Part shown: positions 53,517-61,770 of the stretch, in pieces
Position numbering within the stretch: the first letter of the stretch is position 1
Layout of the letters: every line of letters starts with the position of its first letter
From: DASSUW01 sp963740605
GTDB taxonomy: Bacteria > Actinomycetota > Thermoleophilia > Solirubrobacterales > Solirubrobacteraceae
Assembly: GCA_963740605.1 (NCBI GenBank)
Contig: CAVUFC010000022.1
Coordinates: 620,001-684,000, forward strand
Length of the DNA: 64,000 bases
Direction of reading: 5' to 3'
Position numbers and translations under genes: made by a program
The notes under the pieces: model-generated
Database searches by the model: none
What the model was told of the DNA's origin: nothing
The model's input: the letters and a program-made list of their open reading frames with translations, nothing else

Positions 53517-54017
53517 TCAATCGCATAGTTCGAGCAGACGCGCCAGCACCCGCTCGCGGAGCTCGCCCCGCGGTGGCGCGGTACCGAGCAGGTCGGCAAG
53601 CCAGAGACCGTCCGCCGCGAGCCGTGCCACGGTGGCGTCGACCGGGTCGCCGCCCTCGCTGGCGACGCGATCCTGCCACGTCTCGTGCCGGTCGCGCACT
53701 GCGGCCAGCACCTGGGGGTCGGCGACGAGCGCGGCGAGCATCCCGACTTCCTCGGCGTGGGCGCCGTCGTTGGCGGCGACGTAGCGGCGCGCGAAGTTCC
53801 CGGACTCGGCGTCGATGTCGCGCTGGAAGTCGTCCATCCAGCGATCGACGAGCCCGTCGAGCAGTTCGCGCTTGGACTTGAAGTGGTACAGCAGGCCGCC
53901 CTTGGAGACGCCGGCCTGAGCGGCGACGGCGTCGAGCGTCAGCGCCTGCGGGCCGTCACGGCGGATCACCGCACCCGCGGCGTCGAGCAGCTTCGCGCGC
54001 GTGTCGCCGCGCGGCAC
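53517..54017 (-). CDS. TetR-family repressor of the SMR exporter
   Basis: A 166-residue regulator with an N-terminal helix-turn-helix (AAGAVIRRDGPQALTLDAVAAQAGVSKGGLLYHFKSKRELLDGLV) and a small ligand-binding domain. It abuts the upstream SMR exporter gene, and a 28-bp palindrome precedes that exporter. Derepression by a cationic drug or dye is likely. Confidence 0.9.
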   Translation of the reverse strand: MPRGDTRAKLLDAAGAVIRRDGPQALTLDAVAAQAGVSKGGLLYHFKSKRELLDGLVDRWMDDFQRDIDAESGNFARRYVAANDGAHAEEVGMLAALVADPQVLAAVRDRHETWQDRVASEGGDPVDATVARLAADGLWLADLLGTAPPRGELRERVLARLLELCD

Positions 54018-54340
54018 TAGTGACTGCCGGCCATGTTGAGCCCCACCACACCAATGATGATGAGACCCAGGCTCGCGACCTTCAACGCCGTCGCGGGCTC
54101 GCCGAACGCGAACACGCCGACCACGGCGATCAGCGCGGTGCCGGCCGCCGACCAGACGGCGTACGTCGATCCGATCGACATCTCGCGCAGGACGAGCGCG
54201 AGCAGCCAGAACGAGATGCCGTAGCCGAGGACGACGATCGCGATCGGGCCGGGGCGCGTGAAACCCTCGCTGTAGCGCAGCGCGACGGTGGCGGCGACCT
54301 CGGAGACGATGGCGAAGCTGAGGAGTACGGCGACGGGCAT
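54017..54340 (-). CDS. Small multidrug resistance (SMR) family exporter
   Basis: A 107-residue protein with four membrane helices. The substrate- and proton-binding Glu is at residue 14 (SFAIVSEVAATVALRYSEGF), then the conserved GYGISFWLLALVLREMSIGSTYAVWSAAGTALIAVVG. This is the EmrE/QacC/SugE pattern. The ATG lies about 8 bp after a TATAGT -10-like sequence, so the message may be leaderless (AGGAG is only one base from the ATG). Confidence 0.93.
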   Translation of the reverse strand: MPVAVLLSFAIVSEVAATVALRYSEGFTRPGPIAIVVLGYGISFWLLALVLREMSIGSTYAVWSAAGTALIAVVGVFAFGEPATALKVASLGLIIIGVVGLNMAGSH

Positions 54341-54345
54341 GCTCC

Positions 54346-54373
54346 TAACTATACCGTCTGGACGGTATAGTTA
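54346..54373 (-). promoter_or_regulatory. 28-bp palindrome, probable TetR operator
   Basis: TAACTATACCGTC (54346-54358), two bases, GACGGTATAGTTA (54361-54373). The arms are perfect over 13 bp. The proximal arm contains a TATAGT -10-like hexamer for the exporter gene, so a bound repressor would cover the promoter. The size suits a TetR dimer. Confidence 0.8.
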
Positions 54374-54396
54374 CGCGTGCCCGTCGCCGTCAGACC

Positions 54397-55698
54397 TCAG
54401 TGGTGGTGGTTGTGGTTGTCGTGGCCGCCGACGGCGGAGAACCCGTAGATCGTGCTCGTCCGGTACACCTGGCCCGGATTGAGGCGCGTCGACGGGAACG
54501 TGCCCTCCTCATTCGGCGAGTCGGGGTAGTGCTGGGTCTCCAGCGCGAGCCCGTCGCCCTGGCGGTACTGGCGCCCGCTCGTGCCGTACAGCGTCCCGTC
54601 GAGGAAGTTGCCCGAGTAGAACTGGATCCCGGGCTCGGTCGTCGAGATCGTCAGCAGCCGGCCGCTCGACGGGTCGAGCAGTCGCGCCGCGACCTGCATG
54701 TTGGTGCTGCCCGGCGCCCGGTCGAGCACCCAGTTGTGGTCGTAGCCACGCCCGAACACCAGCTGCTGGTTCGTGCCGTCACGGAGCCGCTCGCCAATGG
54801 CGTGGAACCGCCTGAAGTCGAACGGCGTCCCGGCCACCGGATCGATCGCGCCCGTCGGGATCAGGGTCGCGTCGACCGGCGTGTAGTGGCTCGCCTTCAG
54901 CTGCAGCAGATGACCGTTGATATCCCCGGAGCCCTCGCCCGCGAGGTTCCAGTAGGCGTGGTTGGTGAGGTTGAGGACGGTCGGCTCCGTCGTCGTCGCC
55001 CTGTAGTCCATCCGGAGGTTGCTGTGCTTGTCGAGCGTGTAGACGACCGTCGTGTCGAGGTCGCCCGGGTAGCCCGTCGTGCACGGCGGGTTGCTCGGCG
55101 GCACGTGCGTCGGCGTGCAGCCCTCGCCGTCCTTGCTGAGGTAGTGCAGGCTCACGCCGCCCGGCACGATCGTCGCCGTCCACACCTTGCGGTTGAACCC
55201 CTCGAAGCCGCCGTGGAGGCTGTTCGGGTCGTTGTTGATGTCAAGCGAGTACTCCGTGCCGTCGAGCGTGAAGCGGCCCTTGGCGATCCGGTTGCCGTAG
55301 CGGCCGATGAGCGCGCCGAAGTACGGGTTGGACTTGATGTACGCGTCGCTGCGGTAGCCCGCGACGTCCTTGAAGCCAAGCGTGACGTTCGCCTCGTGGC
55401 CCCGGCGATCCGGCGTCCACAGCTGCTGGATGATGCCGCCGTAGGTGAGGATCTTGGCCGTCGTCTTGCCGTTGCTGAGCGTGTACTGGTCGATCGGCGT
55501 GCCGTCGACCGACTCTCCGGTGCTCTTCTTGGTCACCGTCACCCCGCCATGACCCTGGTGGGACTGCGTGCTGTGGTGGTGCTTGGCTCCCGGCCGCTTG
55601 GCGAGCGTCGGTACGGCGATGACGCCGACAAGCAAGGCGGCTAGCGCGGCAACGACCGCGAGCCGTCCGAATCGCAGGGAACTGAATGCACGTCGCAT
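54397..55698 (-). CDS. Secreted aldose 1-epimerase (galactose mutarotase)
   Basis: A 433-residue exported mutarotase. A signal sequence or anchor (LAVVAALAALLVGVIAVPTLA) and a His-rich stretch (KHHHSTQSHQGHGG) precede the catalytic fold. Typical segments are LTYGGIIQQLWTPDRRG, YFGALIGRYGNRIAKGRF, LHGGFEGFNRKVW, the catalytic His in LNLTNHAYWNLAG and the catalytic Glu in TTEPGIQFYSGNFLDG. It ends in another His run (HDNHNHHH). An AGGAGG site precedes the ATG. It converts sugar anomers outside the cell and lies with a sugar ABC transporter. Confidence 0.92.
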   Translation of the reverse strand: MRRAFSSLRFGRLAVVAALAALLVGVIAVPTLAKRPGAKHHHSTQSHQGHGGVTVTKKSTGESVDGTPIDQYTLSNGKTTAKILTYGGIIQQLWTPDRRGHEANVTLGFKDVAGYRSDAYIKSNPYFGALIGRYGNRIAKGRFTLDGTEYSLDINNDPNSLHGGFEGFNRKVWTATIVPGGVSLHYLSKDGEGCTPTHVPPSNPPCTTGYPGDLDTTVVYTLDKHSNLRMDYRATTTEPTVLNLTNHAYWNLAGEGSGDINGHLLQLKASHYTPVDATLIPTGAIDPVAGTPFDFRRFHAIGERLRDGTNQQLVFGRGYDHNWVLDRAPGSTNMQVAARLLDPSSGRLLTISTTEPGIQFYSGNFLDGTLYGTSGRQYRQGDGLALETQHYPDSPNEEGTFPSTRLNPGQVYRTSTIYGFSAVGGHDNHNHHH

Positions 55699-55727
55699 TG
55701 CTGTTCCTCCTCTCTGGAACAGGTCTC

Positions 55728-57051
55728 TCAGGCCACCGCGAACTCCAGGCCCGCCAGCTCGCAGAACGTCCGCCATGTGTCGGCGTGGCGCCCTGGGTTG
55801 AGAGGACCTGGTGGTGTGGGCCGCCGAGCCGCAGCCAGGCGTCCATGCACGCCCGCAACCCGGAATCGGGGCGGACGTGCCCATACGGCATCTCGAGGTT
55901 GGGGAGCTCCGCGGTGTCGAGCACCTCCCCCTCGGACACCAGCAGCCGGAAACGCTCCCCTCCGAGCGAGACCAGCGTGGCGAGGGTCACCGCCCCGGGG
56001 CGGTACTGGAAGAAGAACGTCGGGGGGTCGTCAAGCGCTCCGACGCCGAGCGGTCGTTTGATCAGCCGCACCGGCCGGTCCTCACGGGCGAGGTCCCAGT
56101 TGCCCTCGCCCGTGTGGCTCATCAGGATGGAGTCGCTGGGAAAGTCCATCGCGTACATCTCGGTGAACTGCGTCGTGCCGAGCAGCGTCTGCGCGGCGGA
56201 CATCAGCGCTGCCGTCAGCGCGTCGCCCTCGGCGGCGTAGGCATAGCCGGCCGCCATCAGGCTCGACGTCGCCCCGAACGGGAGCCGAGCGAAACGGGCA
56301 TCCTCGGGGATCGCCCCGAAGCGCGTCGAGTAGGCGGCGTAGCCGCCGTCGCGCAGAAGCGCCTCGAGGCCGAGTTGCATGCGGGCGTGATCCTGACGCT
56401 CCTCTGCGCTCAGCCGGGGGTCGATCTCGAAGCGCGCGTGCTCGTCGAAGCGGATGTCGCCCAGACCGTTCATCGCGTAACCGAAGATGCGACCTTCAGC
56501 GTCCGCCAGGGCGTCACTGCGGCCGCCGCGCGTGCCCAACGCCCGACCGCGGCTCGGAACGCCTCGCCGCCCCAGTGCTCCGTCACGACCGTGAACGGCC
56601 GCCCGGCGCGCACCATCGCGTTGGCCGTGTCCTGCGCGCCATGGATGCCCTGGTTGTAGGTCAGGTCGCCCATGTCCCACGCCGGCGTGACGGCGGCGAC
56701 GGGCTGGATGTTCGCCAGGCACACCGGCAGCGGCGTGCCCGCCAGCGCGCGGGCGACGTGCATGGCCGGCCCGTAGGTGAGCATCACGACCAGCACGCCG
56801 TCGAGGCCGGCGGCCTCGAGCTCATGAGGCGCGCCGTCCCCGTCCTCGCGCGTTTTGACGGGCGGGGCCACCGTGACGTCCGCGTCGTCCCCGAGCACGG
56901 CCGCGACCTCGGCAGCGTAGGCCGCCTGGCGCTCGGTGATGCCCGGCAGCATGTCGTCGTAGAGCGCCGGCATGAGGCCGAGCAGCCCGATCCGCGGGCG
57001 CGTGCCCTCGACGCCGCCGTGCCGGGCCGGCTGGGTCTCAGGGCTGGCCAT
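55728..57051 (-). pseudogene. L-arabinose isomerase-like gene with two frameshifts
   Basis: Almost the whole gene is present but in three pieces. The first 185 or so codons read normally (RPRIGLLGLMPALYDDMLPGI, ANIQPVAAVTPAWDMGDLTYNQGIHGAQD, AVTPWRTLKVA). Near 56487 a one-base change shifts the frame, and IFGYAMNGLGDIRFDEHARFEIDP continues to GGPHHQVLSTQG. Near 55795 a second shift leads to RHADTWRTFCELAGLEFAVA and a stop at 55728. Each break is a single-base-type indel, so sequencing error remains possible, but the neighbour on the upstream side is also a relic. It would interconvert an aldose and a ketose. Confidence 0.83.
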
Positions 57052-57296
57052 TAGACGTTCTGGTCCCGCACATCACGGCCGTCTTGGACGCCTCGCGGGC
57101 GGATCCCGACCGCGCGCACCGCGGCCGGGACCGCCTCCTGCAGGGCCTTGATGCAATCGGGGAGGTCCTGCAGCGCCCACTGCGGCGGGAGCGCGGCGCC
57201 GGAGGAGGCCAGCGTCCGCTCCATCGCCGCATGCGCGTACTCGTGCCCGGCGGAGCCGAGCTCAGCGCCGTCGCTCGTGCCGGTGACGCAGGTCAT
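57051..57296 (-). pseudogene. Ribulokinase-like remnant
   Basis: An 81-codon ORF whose middle matches the N-terminal region of AraB-type ribulokinases (SDGAELGSAGHEYAHAAMERTL, ALPPQWALQDLPDCIKALQEAVPAAVRAVGIRP). The first catalytic strand with the phosphate-binding DFGT is missing, and everything after about residue 75 of a protein of over 500 residues is gone. It cannot be active. It sits between the ABC ATPase (ATGA overlap) and the isomerase relic (TAATG), so the coupling of the former operon is still visible. Confidence 0.7.
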
Positions 57297-58063
57297 CGTG
57301 CGTTGGCCGCCTCTCGCGCGCGCCGGTACTCGTTCACCACGATCTCGGTGAGCTCTTCGACGGACGTCTCGCCGGTCGGCTTGTCGAGCGTGATCACGCC
57401 GTCCTGGATCAGGTTGACCCGATCACAGCTCGTCAGCACGTGGACGTAGTTGTGGAGGACCATGATGATCGAGACGTTGCCCTCCGCCTTCAGGCGCTCG
57501 ATCAGGTCCAGGATCATCGCGCCCTCTTTGGCGCCCATCGCCGCCAGCGGCTCGTCGAGCAGCAGGATGTCCGCGTCCGAGTGCACCGTTCGGGCGACGG
57601 CGATCGCCTGGCGCTGACCACCGGACAGGCGGCCGACCGGCGCGTTGAGGCTGGGGATGTTGATGCCGATCTCGTCGAGCGCCTCGCGGGTCTCGGTGCG
57701 CATCGCCCGGTTGGCGAGGAACGGGAGCGGCCGCCGCACCTTCTCGCGGCGCAGGAACATGTTCTGGAACACCGCGAGCTCGTCGATCAGCGCCAGGTCC
57801 TGGTAGACGGTGTCGATCCCCAGCGATCGCGCGTGGTCGACGCTGTGCGGCTCGTACGGCTCGCCGCGCAGGAACATCGCGCCGGTGTCGGGCTTCTCGA
57901 AGCCGCAGATGATCTTCATCAGCGTCGACTTGCCGGCCCCGTTGTCGCCGAGCAGGCCGAGCACCTCGCCCTTCTTGAGGGTCATGTCGATGCCTTTGAG
58001 CGCGTCGACGGCCCCGAAGCTCTTGCTCACTTTCTCGACGCGCATGACCTCGTCAGCCACCAC
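57293..58063 (-). CDS. Sugar ABC transporter ATP-binding protein
   Basis: A 256-residue ATPase with Walker A GLLGDNGAGKSTLMKII (about 37-53), signature LSGGQRQAIAVART, Walker B ILLLDEPLAAMGAKE and the switch His in VLHN. It is a single-domain relative of RbsA/XylG type sugar ATPases, as used in FrcA-like systems. It overlaps the permease gene by 11 bp. Together with the permease and the binding protein it forms a complete importer. Confidence 0.94.
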   Translation of the reverse strand: MVADEVMRVEKVSKSFGAVDALKGIDMTLKKGEVLGLLGDNGAGKSTLMKIICGFEKPDTGAMFLRGEPYEPHSVDHARSLGIDTVYQDLALIDELAVFQNMFLRREKVRRPLPFLANRAMRTETREALDEIGINIPSLNAPVGRLSGGQRQAIAVARTVHSDADILLLDEPLAAMGAKEGAMILDLIERLKAEGNVSIIMVLHNYVHVLTSCDRVNLIQDGVITLDKPTGETSVEELTEIVVNEYRRAREAANAR

Positions 58064-59111
58064 GCACCCCCGTTCTGACGCGACCGACGTACGTGTTGGC
58101 CGCCATCGCGATGATGATCGCGATGCCGAGGTAGAAGCTCAGGTAGTCGGCGTTGACGCCCTTGATGATCAGGCCGTCGTTGAGGATCCCGAGCAGCAGC
58201 GCGCCGAAGAGGCCGCCGACGACGGTGCCCGAGCCGCCGGCGAGCAGCGTGCCCCCGATGACGGCGGCCGAGATGCCGTCGAACAGCACCGAGTTGGCGC
58301 CCGACGGATCCGGCGTCACGGACGTTGTGCGCACCGCCTCCAGCACGCCGACCAGGCCGGCCAGCGTGGCGCACAGAACGAAGTTGCGGATGACGACCAG
58401 CCGTACCCTCACGCCGGCCTCGGCCGCGCCATGGCGGTTGCCACCAACCGCCACCGTGTAGATGCCCCAGCGCGTGAACGACAGCACCGCCTGCAGGACC
58501 ACGACGATGCCGAGCGCCCAGATCAGCTCCGAGTAGGTGCCGCCGCCGAACACGCGCGCGAACGCGGACAGGCTCTCGATGTTCGACGTGCCCGGCGTCG
58601 CCACCGGCTGGGCGTCGGAGATGATCAGCGTGAAGCCCTCCAGCGCCAGCAGCATGCCGAGCGTCGTGACGAACGAGCTGATCCCGACGACGGCCGTGAA
58701 GACGCCGTTGATCAGCCCGACGATCATGCAGCCGATGAGGGCGATCACGAGGCTGGGCACGAGCGGGAGCCCCCAGCCGACGACCTCGTAGAAGAAGAAC
58801 GGGCAGAAGAGGTACACGGCACCGATCGACAGGTCGATCTCGCCGTTGATCATCAGGAAGACCTCGCCCGCCGCCAGGATCGCGAACGGCGCGAAGTAGG
58901 GCAGCAGCGTCTTGAAGTTCTCGACCGTGAAGAACGCGTCCGTGGTCAGCCCGAAGTAGAGCGCGACCGCGATCGTGATCACGATGACGCTGCCCTCACG
59001 CAGCGTCAGGAAACGCCGTAGCCAGCCGCCGAGCCCGGCGCCGGGCGGTCCCGCCCGGCGCCGCTGGGGCCCCTCGGTCCGAGGCGCGTCGCTGCCGGTG
59101 TGCACCGCCAC
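58053..59111 (-). CDS. Sugar ABC transporter permease
   Basis: A 352-residue membrane protein with 8-10 hydrophobic helices, of the RbsC/XylH/FrcB type. Typical segments are APFAILAAGEVFLMINGEIDLSIGAVYLF, FVTTLGMLLALEGFTLIISD and FDGISAAVIGGTLLAGGSGTVVGGLFGALLLGILNDGLI. The N-terminus is polar and Arg/Pro-rich before the first helix. It lies directly downstream of the binding-protein gene. Confidence 0.94.
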   Translation of the reverse strand: MAVHTGSDAPRTEGPQRRRAGPPGAGLGGWLRRFLTLREGSVIVITIAVALYFGLTTDAFFTVENFKTLLPYFAPFAILAAGEVFLMINGEIDLSIGAVYLFCPFFFYEVVGWGLPLVPSLVIALIGCMIVGLINGVFTAVVGISSFVTTLGMLLALEGFTLIISDAQPVATPGTSNIESLSAFARVFGGGTYSELIWALGIVVVLQAVLSFTRWGIYTVAVGGNRHGAAEAGVRVRLVVIRNFVLCATLAGLVGVLEAVRTTSVTPDPSGANSVLFDGISAAVIGGTLLAGGSGTVVGGLFGALLLGILNDGLIIKGVNADYLSFYLGIAIIIAMAANTYVGRVRTGVRGG

Positions 59112-59113
59112 GG

Positions 59114-60247
59114 CTACGAGGAGGTGACCCCGGCCGTCTTCGAGTTGCCCTCGTAGCGCGACTTGGTCGACAGATAGGGCTTGACCGTGTCCTTGTCGAG
59201 GAAGTTCAGCCCGGTGTTGACGTCGGCAATGCCGGTCAGGGCCTGCGACGCCTTGTACATGTACAGCTCCAGCACCGGCAGGAACCCCTGCAGATACGGC
59301 TGCTGATCGATTGTGAAGTCGATCTGCCCGGCCTGCAGCAGTTCCATGGTCGGCGTCAGCAGGTCATAGCCGCCGCCGCGCACCTTGTCGCTGATGTTGT
59401 ACTTCTTGATCGTCTGGGCCACGCCCTGTGTGCTGCCGGCGTCCACGGCGAACAAGCCCTTCGTGTCCTTGTGGCCGAGCCAGTAGGCGTCGATCACCGA
59501 CAGCTCCTTCGGTAGCGCGGCGCCCGTGGTGATCGTGTGCGCGGTGAGCGAGCCGCCCGACTTCTTGATCGTGTCAAGCGCGCCGTCGATCCGCGGCTGG
59601 ATGTTCAGCTGTCCCGGCGTGGCGATGAACAGCGCGACGTCGCCCGAGCCGACCAGGTCGATGATGTGCTTGCCCATCTCCTGCCCTGACACGAACAGGT
59701 CCTGGCCGATGTAGGCGAGCCGGCCGCTGTCCGGCGCGTCGGCGTTGTAGCCGACGACCGGGATGCCGGCGTCGAGCGCCTTCTTGATCGGCCCGTTGAA
59801 CGCCTTGAGGTCCACGAGCGCGACCGCGATCCCGTCGACCTTCGCGCTGACCGCGCTGTTGAAGGCGTTGACCATCTCGTTGATGTTGCTGCTCTCCGAG
59901 CCGGTCCACTGGTAGCTGCAGCCGAGCAGCTTGCAGGCGTCCTCGGCGCCGTACTTGGTCGGGACGAAGAACGGGTTCGTCGTCACGTGGTTGACGAACG
60001 TGAACTTGAACGCGTTCTGCTCGCCGAACACGCCGGTTGCGGGCGTGCCGCTCTGGGCGCTGCTTGACGACTTGTTGCTGCCGCCGCCGCACGCCTCCAG
60101 CAGGAACGCCGTCAGGCCTACCGCGCCGCCGGTGAGCGCGCTGCGTCGGGTCACCTCGCGCCAGCGCGAGAGTGGCGTCGGGTCGTCGTTGCGCTCACTC
60201 CACTCGAGGCGCTCGACAGCGTCGTGAACCACATCGTGCTCGGACAC
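59114..60247 (-). CDS. Sugar ABC transporter substrate-binding protein (Tat lipoprotein)
   Basis: A 377-residue receptor. A Tat-type signal (TRRSALTGGAVGLTAFLLEAC) is followed by a lipobox-like Cys and a Gly/Ser linker. The mature part has the RbsB-like fold: FVNHVTTNPFFVPTKYGAEDACKLLGC, DGIAVALVDLKAFNGPIKKALDAGIPVVGYNADAP and AYIGQDLFVSGQEMGKHIIDLV. The N-terminal extension before the Arg pair is about 40 residues long. GTG 60247 is chosen, after a GGAGGAGGAG purine run. Ribose, xylose, fructose or arabinose are candidate ligands; the adjacent relic isomerase and kinase favour a pentose such as arabinose. Confidence 0.93.
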   Translation of the reverse strand: MSEHDVVHDAVERLEWSERNDDPTPLSRWREVTRRSALTGGAVGLTAFLLEACGGGSNKSSSSAQSGTPATGVFGEQNAFKFTFVNHVTTNPFFVPTKYGAEDACKLLGCSYQWTGSESSNINEMVNAFNSAVSAKVDGIAVALVDLKAFNGPIKKALDAGIPVVGYNADAPDSGRLAYIGQDLFVSGQEMGKHIIDLVGSGDVALFIATPGQLNIQPRIDGALDTIKKSGGSLTAHTITTGAALPKELSVIDAYWLGHKDTKGLFAVDAGSTQGVAQTIKKYNISDKVRGGGYDLLTPTMELLQAGQIDFTIDQQPYLQGFLPVLELYMYKASQALTGIADVNTGLNFLDKDTVKPYLSTKSRYEGNSKTAGVTSS

Positions 60248-60289
60248 CTGGCTCTCCTCCTCCTCGTTCCTCTCGAAGCCCAAGCGTAT

Positions 60290-60318
60290 TGTTAGCGCTC
60301 ACAGGGGAACCGTGTCAA
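60290..60318 (-). promoter_or_regulatory. Promoter with LacI-type operator for the sugar transporter operon
   Basis: On the minus strand TTGACA (60318-60313) is a perfect -35, and the -10 region about 18 bp on overlaps TGTGAGCGCTAACA (60303-60290), a near-perfect palindrome of the type bound by LacI/GalR regulators. The half AGCGCTCACA recurs exactly at 60407-60416 inside the divergent gene. No LacI-family gene is in the window. Confidence 0.7.
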
Positions 60319-60355
60319 GGCCTCGCCCTCGCCGTCAGCAATCTGGTCTGTTACG

Positions 60356-61309
60356 GTGCAGAGAGTCATTCGGACGGGGAAGTTGCGGGTCGTGGAGGTC
60401 TTGGAGAGCGCTCACAACGCCTACCACCGGTTCGAGCCACTGGGCCGCCCCGTGTCGCGCCTCGTGCTCGGCACGATGCTGGTCGCACAGGATGTGCTCG
60501 ACGAGTGGGTGCGCCTCGGCGGCAACATCGTCGACACGGCACGTGTGTATGGCGACGGGGACTCCGAGCGCGCCCTGGGCCGCTGGCTCTCCGACCGGCC
60601 GGCGGTGCGCGACGAGCTGATCGTGCTGACCAAGGGCGCGCATCCCGAAGGGGACCGCGCGCGGCGGGTCACGCCCGAGGACATCGCCGCCGATCTCGCC
60701 GAGTCGACGGAGCGGCTCGGCCGTGGCGTGGATCTCTACCTCCTGCACCGCGACGACCCTGCGCTCCCGGTCGGGCCGATCATCGAGTGTCTGAACGAGC
60801 ACCGAGCCGAAGGGCAGCTGCGGGCGTTCGGGACGTCGAACTGGACGTGCGGGCGAATCGACGAGGCGAATGCATACGCGGCCGCGCGAGGGCTCGAGGG
60901 CTTCACCTGCAACAGCCCGCAGCTCTCGCTCGCGCGCCAGAACGAGGAGCACTGGCCCGGGACGATGGCGGCCACCGACGATGTGCGTGCGTGGCACGAG
61001 CGAACGCAGATGCCGCTGTTCGCGTGGTCGGCCCAGGCGCGCGGCTTCTTCGCGGGGCATGACTCCGAGTCGGCGCTGCGGGTCTACGACAACCCGGACA
61101 ACCGCGAGCGGCGCCGCCGCGCTTCTGAGGTCGCCGAGCGCGTGGGCGGCACAGCCAACCAGGTCGCGCTCGCGTGGGTGCTCGCGCAGCCGTACCCGGT
61201 CTACGCGGTGATCGGGCCGCGGACGGTCGAGCAGCTCCGCGAGGCGATCGGCGCGCTCGACGTCTCCCTCACGGGCGACGAGGTGCGCTGGCTCGACCTC
61301 AGGGCGTGA
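60356..61309 (+). CDS. Aldo/keto reductase family protein
   Basis: A protein of up to 317 residues with the AKR barrel. Catalytic residues are visible: Asp and Tyr in NIVDTARVYGDGDSERALG, Lys in ELIVLTKGAHP and His in VDLYLLHRDDP; the NADPH site is near NQVALAWVLAQPYPVYAVIGPRTVEQL. GTG 60356 or GTG 60392 may be the start. It is divergent from the sugar ABC operon and shares the operator region, so it may act on a related sugar or sugar alcohol. Its 3' end overlaps the opposite gene by 11 bp. Confidence 0.88.
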   Translation: MQRVIRTGKLRVVEVLESAHNAYHRFEPLGRPVSRLVLGTMLVAQDVLDEWVRLGGNIVDTARVYGDGDSERALGRWLSDRPAVRDELIVLTKGAHPEGDRARRVTPEDIAADLAESTERLGRGVDLYLLHRDDPALPVGPIIECLNEHRAEGQLRAFGTSNWTCGRIDEANAYAAARGLEGFTCNSPQLSLARQNEEHWPGTMAATDDVRAWHERTQMPLFAWSAQARGFFAGHDSESALRVYDNPDNRERRRRASEVAERVGGTANQVALAWVLAQPYPVYAVIGPRTVEQLREAIGALDVSLTGDEVRWLDLRA

Positions 61310-61697
61310 CGGCGCGCTCGATGAAGTCGATGATGTCCTGCGTCGGGGCGCCGGGCGTGAACACCTCGGCGACGCCGAGCTCCTTGAGCTCGGGGATGTC
61401 CTGGGCCGGGATCGTCCCGCCGACGGTCACGACGACGTCGCTCGCGTCCTGCTCCTTGAGCAGCTCGACGACGCGCGGCACGAGCGTCATGTGCGCGCCG
61501 GAGAGGATCGAGAGGCCGACCGCGTCGGCGTCCTCCTGCAGGACGGTCTCGACGATCTGCTCCGGCGTCTGGTGCAGGCCGGTGTAGATCACCTCCATGC
61601 CCGCGTCGCGGAGCGCGCGGGCGATGATCTTGGCGCCGCGGTCGTGCCCGTCGAGGCCCGGTTTCGCGACCACGACGCGGATCTTGCGGTCTGCCAT
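61299..61697 (-). CDS. Cobalamin B12-binding domain protein (methylmalonyl-CoA mutase C-terminal type)
   Basis: A 132-residue stand-alone B12-binding domain. It has the DxHxxG cobalamin motif (AKPGLDGHDRGAKIIARAL, His 18), SILSGAHMTLVP (SxL) and VVTVGGTIPAQDIPELKELGVAEVFTPGAPT (GG). This matches the small subunit of acyl-CoA mutases such as methylmalonyl- or isobutyryl-CoA mutase. The large catalytic subunit is not in the window. Confidence 0.93.
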   Translation of the reverse strand: MADRKIRVVVAKPGLDGHDRGAKIIARALRDAGMEVIYTGLHQTPEQIVETVLQEDADAVGLSILSGAHMTLVPRVVELLKEQDASDVVVTVGGTIPAQDIPELKELGVAEVFTPGAPTQDIIDFIERAVTP

Positions 61698-61770
61698 GGC
61701 GCCAGTCTACTTTCGGGCGCCTGGATGGCCGCCCGTTGCCATCAGGAGGCCGGCCGGATGAAGCCCCTGG

